DNA of 40,425 nt, from assembly GCF_030146175.1 (NCBI RefSeq), contig NZ_JASLCE010000053.1, forward strand, positions 1 through 40,425. The letters are read 5' to 3'. The position numbers were made by a program, and so were the translations under genes. Shown piece after piece: positions 25,702 to 35,328 of the stretch (position 1 is its first letter; each line of letters starts with the position of its first letter). Origin of the DNA: Flavobacterium sp. (lineage in GTDB: Bacteria > Bacteroidota > Bacteroidia > Flavobacteriales > Flavobacteriaceae). The notes under the pieces are model-generated. The model was not told where the DNA came from. It worked only from the letters and a program-made list of their open reading frames with translations, and did no database searches.

Positions 25702-26484
25702 TTGAAGTTTTCCCTTTTTAAAAACGCTAAGATTGCCTATACGGATACCGGAAAAGGAACCGCACTTGTTTTTTTGCACGGTTTTCTTGAAAATGCCGGA
25801 ATGTGGGATTTTTATACGACTGCGTTTTCCCAAAAATACCGCGTTATTACCATCGATCTTTTAGGTCACGGACAATCGGAATCGATCGGATATATTCATA
25901 GTATGGAAGATATGGCCGATGCCGTTCAGACGGTTTTAAGCGAACTTCGAATTCGGAAAGCCGTTTTTATCGGGCATTCGATGGGTGGTTATGTGGCGCT
26001 GGCTTTTGCCGAACTTTATCCGGATCACGTAAAAGGAATGGTACTTTTAAATTCGACTTCCAGAGCCGACAGTGAGGAGCGGAAACGCAACCGTGACCGG
26101 GCTATCGTTGCCGTAAAACAGAGTTATACAAATTTTATTAAAATGTCGATCGCAAATCTTTTTAGCGAAGATAACCGCGACCGACTGGCCGACGCAATTG
26201 AAACCGCCAAAACGGAAGCTTTAAAAACACCGTTACAAGGAATTATTGCCGCACTCGAAGGGATGAAAACCCGTAACGACCGGGAAGTGATTTTGCATTT
26301 TGCACCCTATCCGATTATGCTTATTCTCGGCAAAAAAGATCCGGTTTTAAATTATCAGGATAGTCTGGAGCAAATCGAGAATACCGGTGTAAAGCTGGTC
26401 ACGTTTAACGACGGCCATATGAGTCATCTGGAAAATCAGGACGAACTGCTAACCGTACTCCGCGATTTTTTTAAAACCGTTTAA
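25702..26484 (+). CDS. Alpha/beta-fold hydrolase
   Basis: A 260-residue alpha/beta hydrolase of unknown substrate. The oxyanion-hole motif is VFLHGFLENAG, the nucleophile is S93 in GHSMGG, the acid is probably the Asp of LILGKKDPVL and the base the second His of DGHMSHLEN. The longer open frame starts with a TTG at 25633, but that lies inside the upstream terminator and ahead of this gene's promoter element, so the TTG at 25702 is chosen. Its stop abuts the stop of the convergent addB gene with no bases between. No signal peptide remains with this start. Confidence 0.85.
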   Translation: MKFSLFKNAKIAYTDTGKGTALVFLHGFLENAGMWDFYTTAFSQKYRVITIDLLGHGQSESIGYIHSMEDMADAVQTVLSELRIRKAVFIGHSMGGYVALAFAELYPDHVKGMVLLNSTSRADSEERKRNRDRAIVAVKQSYTNFIKMSIANLFSEDNRDRLADAIETAKTEALKTPLQGIIAALEGMKTRNDREVILHFAPYPIMLILGKKDPVLNYQDSLEQIENTGVKLVTFNDGHMSHLENQDELLTVLRDFFKTV

Positions 26485-29250
26485 TTATTTTATTTTTTCT
26501 TCGAAAGGAATTTCGGGATTCAAAATTTCATTGATCAGTATAACAATCTGCGTTCTGAAATCGGCAAGTATATCCGGGGTTACAATCGTTTCGTAGTCTT
26601 TTTCCACTTTTCTACCAAAAGGCATAAAGCCACCTCGCATGTTTTTAAACGACACAATTCCCACTTCCATTTCCAAACCTGCCGTTTTCTCTTCATACAT
26701 AAACGCATAACAAAGCAACTGTATGATTTTGTCGTTTTTGATATCTTCGGTCAGACCTGTCCAATCTTTTAGCTGTACGTTGTTTTTTAAAACTTTTCCG
26801 GTTTTATAATCGACAATCCTGATTTTCCCGTTGCGTTGTTCGATCCGGTCGACATTCCCGGCAATTTTAACCGAAAACGGCAGCCGACTATCTTCTAATG
26901 TTCGTTCCAACGGCGTTTCCAAAGCGATTATTTTAACTACATCACCGGCTTCCAATTGTCGTTTTTCCTCTTTTAAAAAGTTATAGACATTCCGTTTGGC
27001 GACTTCAAATGCCAAAAGGTTCTTTCCTTTCGAAATCTCCCCTTCTTTATACACCAATCGGAATTGTTTTTCCACTTCCGAATCGGCCATCGCAAACAAC
27101 CAATCCATATCCGTAAACGACAGGAATTTGCCAACATACGGTTTATACAATTCTTCCAAAGTGGCATGAATAATCGTTCCCAATGTATTCAGCGCAATGT
27201 TTTCCTCCACTTCTTCCACTTCCGAAATGCGCAGGATTCGTTGGTTGTAAAATTGAATCGGATTCCGCATATAAGTCGTCAGTCCCGAAGGCGAAAACCC
27301 TTTCCCGGTTGCGATTTCTTTTAAGCGCACCATCACCCGATCCGATTTTGGTACCGCTACCGGTTCGTAGGCTTTGTCCGGTAAAAAGGCATTATAAATC
27401 TGATGCGACAGGTTATGAGCCGGTTGCTTTTCGATTTCCAATTGCGTTATAAATCGGCTTCGTTCGCCCGCATCCAAACCTTCACTTTCCGTATTATACA
27501 ACAGATAGATATTTTTGGCGCGTAACAGCAGATGATAAAAGTGATAGCTATAAATTGCGTCTTTTTCTTTGTAAGTAGGCAAGCCTAATTCGCGTTTTAC
27601 ATCGTACGGAATAAACGAATTCATGGTTTTTCCGGCTGGAAATTTCCCTTCGTTCATAGATGTTACGATCACGGTTTCGAAATCAAGAACACGACTTTCC
27701 AACACCCCCATGATCTGAAGTCCGGTTAACGGTTCCCCTTCGAATGAGACTTCCGCCAGATCGATCACTTGTTTGTACACTGTATAAAGCGTACTCACCG
27801 TATCCAGTTTCGGATGTGCTTCGTGGTAGTTGATCAGTTTATTGATGACTTTAAAAATCGAGTACAAAAAGGTTTTTGACAGCTTGTCTTCTTCCTTATC
27901 GTTGTTTAAAAACGATTTGATTGTCAATATGATTTGCGACAATCGATCCAATACTTGTCCGACATTATTATTATCCCATTTTTCAAACAACAACTGAAAC
28001 AATGCGGATGGTTTTTCCTGGATTTCAAATAGTTTTTTATGTGTTAGAAACGTGATGTTATTTCTGTTGATCACCTGAACCAGCGATCCGGCTTTTACGT
28101 AGGGTTCCACCAATGGATGCGTGAGTATGTCCAACACTTCTTTATAATAGAAAACGTAGCTTTTTTCGTTTCGCTGAACGGCGTTTGTATGTAGTTTAAA
28201 CAGCTTATTGATCAGAATCTGAGCCGGGTTATTTTTACTATTATAACCCATGGTGATATTGAGACTTTCCACCGACGATGGTAAGGCATAAAGCACCGGA
28301 ATTAGCAAATTTTCTTCTCCTAAAACCAAAGCAACTTTATCGAGACTTTCGGTTTCGAGCTGAATTTCTTCTATTAGCTTTCCGGCTATTTTAGCCTGTC
28401 CTACGGTTTTGGGCGTTCCGATGATCCGGATATTTTTTTCCTCGCTAAAATCGTTTACAATCCACTCAAAAGGCTGGGTTGTATATTGTTTCCATTCTTT
28501 TTTAAAACGGCGTACAAACAAACCGGCATCGTGAAACGAATCATTTAAAAAAGCGGCGTCAATATCCCAATAGACTTTTGCCTGATCGTTAAACAGTAAT
28601 TGTTGTATGATTTTTTCTTCGGCTTGATTCAAAGCGTTAAAACCGGCAAAAATTAATTTTTTGGATCCGAGCGCTTCCGAAAAATGATTGAGGTTTTCCA
28701 CTGCTTCCCGATAAATTAATCCCTGATAACCGATTCCTTTTCGCAATAAATGATCGTATAGTGATTCGTAGTATAACGGTAAAAGTTTCCAGAATTCGAG
28801 GTAATTATCGATCATCGTGGTTCTTTTTTCCAGATCCAACGACCAGTGTTTGATATCTTCAATATCTTTTAAATATGAAAATATATGACTCGGTTTTAGC
28901 AGGTAGCGATCGATTTCATTAAAATCCTGTATCAGTGTTTTTGCCCAGTTGGCAAACAGTTCGAACGATTGTTGCTTTTCGGGTGGCGTTACTTCGAGGT
29001 AGACATCGTAGAACTCAAACAACAATTCGATATTATCACAGGTTCGTATACCGGCAACATCCTGTATAAAATCTTCGATACTGACGATTTCCGGAGCAAA
29101 AAGCGTCCCCGGCAATTGTTTTTTTAAGGCTTCTATCAGGAAAATACGCGCTCTTTTGTTGGGAAGTACAATCACAATATTGGAGATAGTATCCTGATAC
29201 TGTTCGATAATCGCACTACTGAGCTTGTCTAAAAAGGAAAACGTTGCCAT
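26485..29250 (-). CDS. AddB-like PD-(D/E)XK nuclease, recombination subunit
   Basis: A 921-residue protein of the AddB/RexB type. The N-terminal helicase-like region opens with IVIVLPNKRARIFLIEALKK, where a Walker A motif would be expected, so this half is probably not an active helicase. The C-terminal RecB-type nuclease domain (from about 650, FSPSGLTTYMRNPIQFYN) holds LGTIIHATLEELY, NVDRIEQRNGKIRIVDYKTG (about 797-815). The four-cysteine Fe-S cluster of B. subtilis AddB is not apparent. With AddA (32057-35209) it would process double-strand breaks. A terminator hairpin ends only about 14 bp before its start. Confidence 0.85.
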   Translation of the reverse strand: MATFSFLDKLSSAIIEQYQDTISNIVIVLPNKRARIFLIEALKKQLPGTLFAPEIVSIEDFIQDVAGIRTCDNIELLFEFYDVYLEVTPPEKQQSFELFANWAKTLIQDFNEIDRYLLKPSHIFSYLKDIEDIKHWSLDLEKRTTMIDNYLEFWKLLPLYYESLYDHLLRKGIGYQGLIYREAVENLNHFSEALGSKKLIFAGFNALNQAEEKIIQQLLFNDQAKVYWDIDAAFLNDSFHDAGLFVRRFKKEWKQYTTQPFEWIVNDFSEEKNIRIIGTPKTVGQAKIAGKLIEEIQLETESLDKVALVLGEENLLIPVLYALPSSVESLNITMGYNSKNNPAQILINKLFKLHTNAVQRNEKSYVFYYKEVLDILTHPLVEPYVKAGSLVQVINRNNITFLTHKKLFEIQEKPSALFQLLFEKWDNNNVGQVLDRLSQIILTIKSFLNNDKEEDKLSKTFLYSIFKVINKLINYHEAHPKLDTVSTLYTVYKQVIDLAEVSFEGEPLTGLQIMGVLESRVLDFETVIVTSMNEGKFPAGKTMNSFIPYDVKRELGLPTYKEKDAIYSYHFYHLLLRAKNIYLLYNTESEGLDAGERSRFITQLEIEKQPAHNLSHQIYNAFLPDKAYEPVAVPKSDRVMVRLKEIATGKGFSPSGLTTYMRNPIQFYNQRILRISEVEEVEENIALNTLGTIIHATLEELYKPYVGKFLSFTDMDWLFAMADSEVEKQFRLVYKEGEISKGKNLLAFEVAKRNVYNFLKEEKRQLEAGDVVKIIALETPLERTLEDSRLPFSVKIAGNVDRIEQRNGKIRIVDYKTGKVLKNNVQLKDWTGLTEDIKNDKIIQLLCYAFMYEEKTAGLEMEVGIVSFKNMRGGFMPFGRKVEKDYETIVTPDILADFRTQIVILINEILNPEIPFEEKIK

Positions 29251-29264
29251 AGTATAAAAATAAA

Positions 29265-29291
29265 AAAACGCCCCGATAAACGGGGCGTTTT
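29265..29291 (-). terminator. Terminator of the ompA-like gene, abutting addB
   Basis: An 11-bp stem AAAACGCCCCG (29265-29275) with CGGGGCGTTTT (29281-29291), loop of 5 nt. On the minus strand it is followed by a T-run, and addB begins about 14 nt later. Confidence 0.8.
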
Positions 29292-29313
29292 CCTTATTTA
29301 TTTGTGTGGGAAA

Positions 29314-30717
29314 TTATTTGATTAATTTAACCTCAACACGTCTGTTGTTAGCTTTACCTTTCGCTGTTTTGTTAGTATCGATTGGTTTAGACTCACCGTA
29401 TCCGATTGAAGACAATCTTTCGAAGTCAATTCCGTTTTCGATTAAATAATCTTTAACAGCTTTAGCTCTCTCTTCAGATAATTTTTGGTTGAATGCATCT
29501 TTACCATCGCTATCTGTGTGTCCTTCGATGCTGAATCTAGAGTTTGGATACTCTTTTAAGATTGCAGTGATCGATTGTAACACAGGGAAAGTTTGTTTTT
29601 GGAAAGTAGCTTTACCAGAGTTGAACAAGATCGTTTTAGCGTAAGCATTTAATTTTTTGATAGTCTCGTCAGAAACTTCAGGACATCCGTTGTTAGCAAC
29701 AGTTCCTTTAACATCTGGACATTTATCATCTTTATCAGCTACACCGTCACCATCTCTATCTGGCCAAGGACAACCACCGTTTTCTTTAGGACCTTTTACG
29801 TTTGGACATTTGTCTACGTTATCTGGCACACCATCACCGTCTGTATCAGGACATCCGTTGAATTGTTTTGGACCAGCTACTTCAGGACAAGCATCGTCTT
29901 TATCAGGAATTCCGTCACCGTCTGTATCAGGACAACCTTGGAATTCTTTAGGACCAGCTACATCTGGACAAGCGTCATCTTTATCTGGAATTCCGTCACC
30001 GTCTGTATCAGGACAACCTTGGAATTCTTTTAAACCAGGTACATCTGGACAAGCGTCATCTTTATCATAGATTCCGTCACCGTCTGTATCTTTACCTCCA
30101 AATTTGAAAGTAATACCTGCGAAGTGTTGCATGTGAGAAGGAACGTCTACTGACGGATCTCTTGTCTCATCAAATGAATGTTTGTAAGTTGAACGGAAAG
30201 ATAAACCTACGTTTTCAGAGAACCAGAAAGTTAATCCTAAACCTCCGTTAACGGTTCCTGTACTAGCATCACCAAAGAAAGTATAACCTCCACCGATGTG
30301 TGCAGACGGATCAATAACTTTAGATCCGATCAGGTTCATGAAGCTATAGTTAATAACCCCATCAATTCCGTAGTAAGATAAATCTCCAGGATTTACTACA
30401 GTGTAATCTCCAGGTACTGTAACTCTTGGCTCAACAAATTTAGTGATTTTGTTTACCGATCCAGTTACGCCAAAAGAGAAGTTATCTCCAATGTGTCTGG
30501 AAACGTTAACAAAAGATACTGATGGAATAATGTTCCAGTTGGCTTTTGCGTTAAAAAACTGTGAAAATTGGTCTTCTAATTTCTTGCTAGCGCTGAATCT
30601 AGTGTCTACAGCATTCGCACCAATAGTAATAGCCCAAGGGTTATTGCTATCCTGAGCCTGCGAACTTAGACCCGCAAACATCAATGCTGCTACGAATAAT
30701 TTGTTTAGATGTCTCAT
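29314..30717 (-). CDS. OmpA-family outer-membrane protein with TSP3 calcium-binding repeats
   Basis: A 467-residue outer-membrane protein. Signal peptide at 1-22 (ending SSQAQ), an N-terminal beta-barrel to about 205, five thrombospondin type 3 repeats with [16 protein letters not shown] units at about 207-342, and a C-terminal OmpA peptidoglycan-binding domain at about 350-467 ([27 protein letters not shown]). It is a homologue of the abundant flavobacterial OmpA-type protein that ties the outer membrane to peptidoglycan. It has a canonical promoter and its own terminator. Confidence 0.93.
   Translation of the reverse strand: MRHLNKLFVAALMFAGLSSQAQDSNNPWAITIGANAVDTRFSASKKLEDQFSQFFNAKANWNIIPSVSFVNVSRHIGDNFSFGVTGSVNKITKFVEPRVTVPGDYTVVNPGDLSYYGIDGVINYSFMNLIGSKVIDPSAHIGGGYTFFGDASTGTVNGGLGLTFWFSENVGLSFRSTYKHSFDETRDPSVDVPSHMQHFAGITFKFGGKDTDGDGIYDKDDACPDVPGLKEFQGCPDTDGDGIPDKDDACPDVAGPKEFQGCPDTDGDGIPDKDDACPEVAGPKQFNGCPDTDGDGVPDNVDKCPNVKGPKENGGCPWPDRDGDGVADKDDKCPDVKGTVANNGCPEVSDETIKKLNAYAKTILFNSGKATFQKQTFPVLQSITAILKEYPNSRFSIEGHTDSDGKDAFNQKLSEERAKAVKDYLIENGIDFERLSSIGYGESKPIDTNKTAKGKANNRRVEVKLIK
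29690..30100 (-). repeat. 81-bp tandem repeats encoding TSP3 units
   Basis: The block CCGTCACCGTCTGTATC and its close copies recur at 81-bp spacing (near 29831, 29912, 29993 and 30074), one per 27-residue unit. Conservation at DNA level is higher than in the T9SS repeats, suggesting ongoing homogenisation. Confidence 0.8.
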
Positions 30718-30754
30718 ACTTTTTTTATTTAATTACAATACGTTATAATTACAG

Positions 30755-30786
30755 CAAAAGTAAGATGTAAAATATTAACTACAAAG
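30755..30786 (-). promoter_or_regulatory. Promoter of the ompA-like gene
   Basis: Minus-strand TTTG (30782-30785) then 19 bp then TACTTTTG (30755-30762). This is a textbook Bacteroidota promoter, 37 bp before the ATG, as expected for an abundant outer-membrane protein. Confidence 0.65.
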
Positions 30787-30826
30787 CAATTTGTTAAAAA
30801 ATTCGCTTTTTCTTACTAAAAACTTC

Positions 30827-32023
30827 TTACTGAATTACTTCCAATGCCTTTCCAACCTCTGTAAAAGCGCTTATAGCCTTGTCTAAATGCTCTTTAGAAT
30901 GGGCTGCAGATAATTGTACCCGAATTCTTGCTTTATCTTTTGGAACCACCGGGAAAAAGAAACCAATTACGTAGATTCCTTTTTTAAGTAATTCATCTGC
31001 CATTACTTGCGAAAGTTTTGCATCATAAAGCATTACCGGTACAATTGCAGAGTCGCCATCGATGATATCAAATCCGGCCGCTTTCATACCCGCTTTAAAA
31101 TAGTTCGTATTCCACTCCAGTTTGTCGCGCAATGTGGTATCTTTTTCCAACAATTCAAAAACTTTAATCGACGCGCCCACAATAGACGGTGCCAATGAAT
31201 TTGAAAACAAATACGGTCTTGAACGTTGTCTTAAAATTTCGATTACTTCTTTTTTGGCCGTTGTATAACCACCCATCGCTCCACCTAAGGCTTTTCCTAA
31301 TGTTCCGGTTATAATATCCACACGTCCCATTACATTTTTAGCCTCCAGCGTACCTTTTCCGGTCGCTCCGATAAATCCGGCGGCGTGACATTCGTCTACC
31401 ATCACCATCGCATCGTATTTGTCGGCTAAATCACAGATTTTATCCAATGGCGCTACCAAACCGTCCATCGAAAAAACACCGTCGGTTACAATCAGCTTAA
31501 AGCGTCTTCCTTCTTCATTCGCTTTGATCAACTGCTGCTCCAAATCGGCCATATTGTTGTTTTCATAACGGTAACGGGCCGCCTTACACAAACGTACCCC
31601 ATCGATAATCGAAGCGTGGTTTAAACTATCGGAAATGATCGCATCTTCTTCGCCTAATAATGGCTCAAAAACACCTCCGTTGGCATCAAAAGCAGCCGCA
31701 TACAGTATCGTATCTTCCGTACCGTAGAAATCGGCAATTTTTCGCTCTAATGTTTTGTGAATATCCTGCGTACCACAGATAAAACGAACAGACGACATTC
31801 CGAATCCGTGTGTATCCAAAGCGTCTTTTGCCGCCTGAACCACTTCCGGATGCGATGACAATCCGAGGTAGTTGTTCGCACAAAAATTCAATACGGTTTC
31901 ACCGGTCGAAATGGTGATTTCCGCACCTTGTGGCGACGTGATGATACGTTCTTTTTTAAACAATCCGTTATCCTGAATGGCATTTAATTCGTTCTGTAAA
32001 TGCGCTTTAATTTTTCCGTACAT
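30827..32023 (-). CDS. kbl: Glycine C-acetyltransferase (2-amino-3-ketobutyrate CoA ligase)
   Basis: A 398-residue PLP enzyme of the alpha-oxoamine synthase family. It cleaves 2-amino-3-ketobutyrate with CoA to glycine and acetyl-CoA, the second step of threonine catabolism. The Schiff-base lysine is K244 in [13 protein letters not shown], the PLP aspartate is D210 in MVDECHAAG, and NHASIIDG carries the stacking H136. Threonine dehydrogenase is not in the window. It lies 33 bp after addA on the same strand but seems to have its own promoter element inside the addA end. Confidence 0.93.
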   Translation of the reverse strand: MYGKIKAHLQNELNAIQDNGLFKKERIITSPQGAEITISTGETVLNFCANNYLGLSSHPEVVQAAKDALDTHGFGMSSVRFICGTQDIHKTLERKIADFYGTEDTILYAAAFDANGGVFEPLLGEEDAIISDSLNHASIIDGVRLCKAARYRYENNNMADLEQQLIKANEEGRRFKLIVTDGVFSMDGLVAPLDKICDLADKYDAMVMVDECHAAGFIGATGKGTLEAKNVMGRVDIITGTLGKALGGAMGGYTTAKKEVIEILRQRSRPYLFSNSLAPSIVGASIKVFELLEKDTTLRDKLEWNTNYFKAGMKAAGFDIIDGDSAIVPVMLYDAKLSQVMADELLKKGIYVIGFFFPVVPKDKARIRVQLSAAHSKEHLDKAISAFTEVGKALEVIQ

Positions 32024-32056
32024 GATATGCTGTTTATTCGGTTATTATTATTCCGG

Positions 32057-35000
32057 TTACAAATGTATCACATTTAACGTTTCCCCTATATATACCAGTG
32101 TTTTTTTCGCAACCTCATAACCCATTTCCCGTAAGGCCAGTTCGTATTCTTCCAACTGACGGGCGTATTTGGCCTGATGTGCTCCGGTTTTATAATCCAG
32201 TAAATAGGCCGTTGTTCCGCGTATAACCACGCGATCGGGCTTAATGGTTCTACTGTCTTTTTTAATGATACTTTGTTCGTTATAGATAGCATCGGCTTCT
32301 TCGAAAAACAGCCGTAGCTCTTCGTGATTTACAATCGTGTGCAACGTCTGTTCGACGGTTTCTTTTTGCATCCGGACAATCAATCCGGTTTCCTGTGCTT
32401 TTATCGAAGCCAGCGGAATATCGTTTTTGGTTTTTATAAACGATAGGATTTCGTGTAGTATATTTCCGAATTCAATTGCTTTTTCCTGTGTGGTTCCCCA
32501 CATCAATGCTTCCCGTTGGGCAATCTTGATGGCTTTTGGATTTAGCTTTTCGTTTACTTCCACAATTAGCTGTTGCGTGTCGGTGTAACTTCCTCCTATC
32601 GACTGTCGGTTCGGTTCTCCGAATTCAAACACCATGCTATCCTCATTATAAACACCCTGAAAATCGAGGTATTTGATAAAGAACGACGACATGTTATTTT
32701 GTAATTCCCCTTTACTGCTGATGTTGCGCCCGGAAATAATATACAATTGCTCTTCGGCACGGGTTAACGCCACATACAAAACATTGATGTTATCCAGAAT
32801 GTCCTGCTGACTTTTTTCTTCATAGACTTCGGCGGCTTTTCCACCGTATTCCGATACTTCTTTTTTGGCATCGACCAAGGCTCTGGAAATCGCAAATTCA
32901 TCTTCTTCCATTTCGAGCCACATCTTATTCCGCGGTGCCGCAGCATAGTTTTCTTCTGCAAACGGAAAGATCACCACCGGAAATTCCAACCCCTTGGATT
33001 TATGGATCGTCATGATGCGAACCGCATTGTTTCCTTCGGGCGACGGAATACTAAATTTGGATCCGTTTTTATCCCAGTAATCGAGAAAATCCGCAATCCC
33101 GGACTGGGTTCGCACGTCTCTTTCCAATACCAGATCCAAAAAGTACTGCACATAGGAAATGGTACTTTTTTCTTTTATAAAAACGGCTATTATAATTTCG
33201 ACGGTTTCATAGAGCGATTTCTTCCGGCATTCATCAAATGAAATTCCGATTCCGAGTTCCCGCAACCAGTTTTCGAGTGCCGCTTCCGTTTCCTGTTGCA
33301 TCCCCTGTTCAATACAATCGTGAATCTGCAACTGGTTTTGACGATGCCGCGCTACAAAATATAAAAAGGCTGCTTTGGACTCTTTGTCGTTGTTGTTTTT
33401 CAGGTAACGCAGCACGTTTAAAATCAATCGTACTTCGGTTGCATTTTCGATCAGCAAGGTTTCGGACGATAATATCTTGATTCCGTTTTCGGTCAGGTAA
33501 TTTGCCAACGCGACACCCGACGATCGCTTTCGCGTGAGCAACACAATATCTTTGTAGGCATACCCTTTTGCAACGACATCAAATATAGTTTTTAAGGTCG
33601 CTTTCAGGTATAACTGTTCTTTGTCGTTTGTTTCTTCTCCGTCTTCATCGGTTACTTCGACCGTTTCGGGAATAAATGAAATATTCACATAACCCCCTAT
33701 TTTGGAATTGTTTTCCTGGTGACTGTGATTGCGGTAAAGATCCTGATAGTCTTCGTTTGAAAACTCATCGGCCAGCATCGCAAAAAAAGCGTTGTTAAAC
33801 TGAATGATTTCCGAGTAACTCCTATAATTTTTCTCCAGTCGGACGAGTTTTTTATCCGGGTTTGAAAACGGATTATGGCATTTACTCAGCGCGATAAACT
33901 GCTCTGCTTTCCCACCGCGCCAACGGTAAATGGATTGTTTCGGATCGCCCACAATCATCAGCGATCCGCGTACGCCTGACAAATCTTCACTGGCCAGCGC
34001 ATTGTCGATTAACGGAATCAGATTGTGCCATTGCATTTCGGACGTATCCTGAAATTCGTCGATAAAAAAATGACGGTAACGTTCGCCCAGACGTTCGTAA
34101 ATAAACGGCGCCGGCTGGTTTTGAATTTCTTTATAAATGATCGCGTTAAACTCCGAAATCGACAGTATATTTTGCTCCTTCTGAATCCGTTCCAACTCCT
34201 GACTAATCGAGTTTAACAACGACAACGGTGTGATGTTTTTTAGAAAAGCCGTATAAAAATTCTTTTTTTCATAGTTTTTATAAACCGCATCCAGTAATGT
34301 GATCAACTCTCCGGAAATCGACTCGATTATATCCTTATCTTTTGCTGTTTTATTAACCGCGATATCATCGATCTCCCGAAACTTTTTATGCGAACTTTTT
34401 AATTCTCCTTTTTGGATATACCCCAAATGATTAGGAAACGTTCCGCGGGAAAATGATTTGAGGTCGATTCCTTTGCTTTCGATCAGCGCCATGGCTTCAT
34501 CCGCCTTAGCCACACTATCGGCATCGAGATACGACACGGCTTCTTTTAGTTTGGTTTTAACCGCCAAAAACTCTTCGATCGATTTGCCTTCAAAGTTCTG
34601 AACCTCGTTCCGGTTGTTTTCATTGAGCAATAATCGGCCCACATCCAACAATTCTCCGGTCACATCCCAACTTCTGTCGTTATCGGTTTTATCCACGGAA
34701 AAATCGACCAATAGGTTTGTCAGTTCGTTTTCCTCACCCGCTTTAGCCACAATGGCGTCCACGGCTTCCATTAAAAGCGAATCCGTTTCCAACGAAACAT
34801 CAAAGGTTACCGGCAAATTCAGATCGTGCGCAAAAGCACGGATTACTTTATGGGTAAATTTATCAATCGTAGAAATATCGAAAGACGCATAATTATGGAT
34901 AATATTTTTGATGATCGCTTTCGATTTGTCCTGAATGGTCGCCAGACTTAGCCGCGTTTCTGCCGAAATATCCTTCATCAACTCCAAAGCTTTGTCATTG

Positions 35001-35209
35001 GTATCGGGTTTTGAGAACTCCGACAAACCGTTTACAATCCGGGTTTTCATTTCCTCTACGGCTTTATTGGTAAAAGTTATGGCCAGGATTTTTTTATACG
35101 CATCATTCGAATCGGCCGTCAATAAAATTTTAAGATACTCTTTGACAAGCGTATAGGTTTTACCCGATCCGGCGGAAGCGTCATAAATTGAAAAAGCAGT
35201 TTTCTCCAC
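32057..35209 (-). CDS. AddA-like helicase-nuclease subunit (UvrD/RecB family)
   Basis: A 1050-residue SF1A helicase with C-terminal RecB-type nuclease. The Walker A motif is DASAGSGKT at 10-18. DEFQDTSEMQWHNL (motif II, near 388), GDPKQSIYRWRGG (motif III), TIHKSKGLEFP (near 736) and LYVALTRAEEQLY follow. The nuclease has GNILHEILSF, PDRVVIRGTTAYLLDYKTG (about 980-1000). It would be the motor and one nuclease of the AddAB complex with AddB. The start codon is GTG at 35209 with no earlier alternative. The length is slightly short for AddA. Confidence 0.9.
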   Translation of the reverse strand: MEKTAFSIYDASAGSGKTYTLVKEYLKILLTADSNDAYKKILAITFTNKAVEEMKTRIVNGLSEFSKPDTNDKALELMKDISAETRLSLATIQDKSKAIIKNIIHNYASFDISTIDKFTHKVIRAFAHDLNLPVTFDVSLETDSLLMEAVDAIVAKAGEENELTNLLVDFSVDKTDNDRSWDVTGELLDVGRLLLNENNRNEVQNFEGKSIEEFLAVKTKLKEAVSYLDADSVAKADEAMALIESKGIDLKSFSRGTFPNHLGYIQKGELKSSHKKFREIDDIAVNKTAKDKDIIESISGELITLLDAVYKNYEKKNFYTAFLKNITPLSLLNSISQELERIQKEQNILSISEFNAIIYKEIQNQPAPFIYERLGERYRHFFIDEFQDTSEMQWHNLIPLIDNALASEDLSGVRGSLMIVGDPKQSIYRWRGGKAEQFIALSKCHNPFSNPDKKLVRLEKNYRSYSEIIQFNNAFFAMLADEFSNEDYQDLYRNHSHQENNSKIGGYVNISFIPETVEVTDEDGEETNDKEQLYLKATLKTIFDVVAKGYAYKDIVLLTRKRSSGVALANYLTENGIKILSSETLLIENATEVRLILNVLRYLKNNNDKESKAAFLYFVARHRQNQLQIHDCIEQGMQQETEAALENWLRELGIGISFDECRKKSLYETVEIIIAVFIKEKSTISYVQYFLDLVLERDVRTQSGIADFLDYWDKNGSKFSIPSPEGNNAVRIMTIHKSKGLEFPVVIFPFAEENYAAAPRNKMWLEMEEDEFAISRALVDAKKEVSEYGGKAAEVYEEKSQQDILDNINVLYVALTRAEEQLYIISGRNISSKGELQNNMSSFFIKYLDFQGVYNEDSMVFEFGEPNRQSIGGSYTDTQQLIVEVNEKLNPKAIKIAQREALMWGTTQEKAIEFGNILHEILSFIKTKNDIPLASIKAQETGLIVRMQKETVEQTLHTIVNHEELRLFFEEADAIYNEQSIIKKDSRTIKPDRVVIRGTTAYLLDYKTGAHQAKYARQLEEYELALREMGYEVAKKTLVYIGETLNVIHL
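32060..32067 (-). promoter_or_regulatory. -7 element of kbl
   Basis: Minus-strand TACATTTG matches TAnnTTTG and overlaps the last codons of addA, 36 bp before the kbl start. The -33 region is unclear. Confidence 0.4.
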
Positions 35210-35285
35210 AATTAAGAAATGTTTATATTGGCATTACCAATATCAGAATAGAAAATTACTATTTTTTATTCCAAAGTATAATTTA

Positions 35286-35293
35286 TAATTTTG
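35286..35293 (+). promoter_or_regulatory. -7 element of sod
   Basis: TAATTTTG matches TAnnTTTG and lies 35 bp before the ATG at 35329. The -33 box is not clear. Confidence 0.4.
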
Positions 35294-35328
35294 AATAAAA
35301 TTAATACTAATCTTTAAATAAAAATACT

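Noticed and set aside
29690..30100. CRISPR-like array from regular 81-bp spacing
   Set aside because: The repeats are in frame and encode TSP3 calcium-binding units with no unique spacers.
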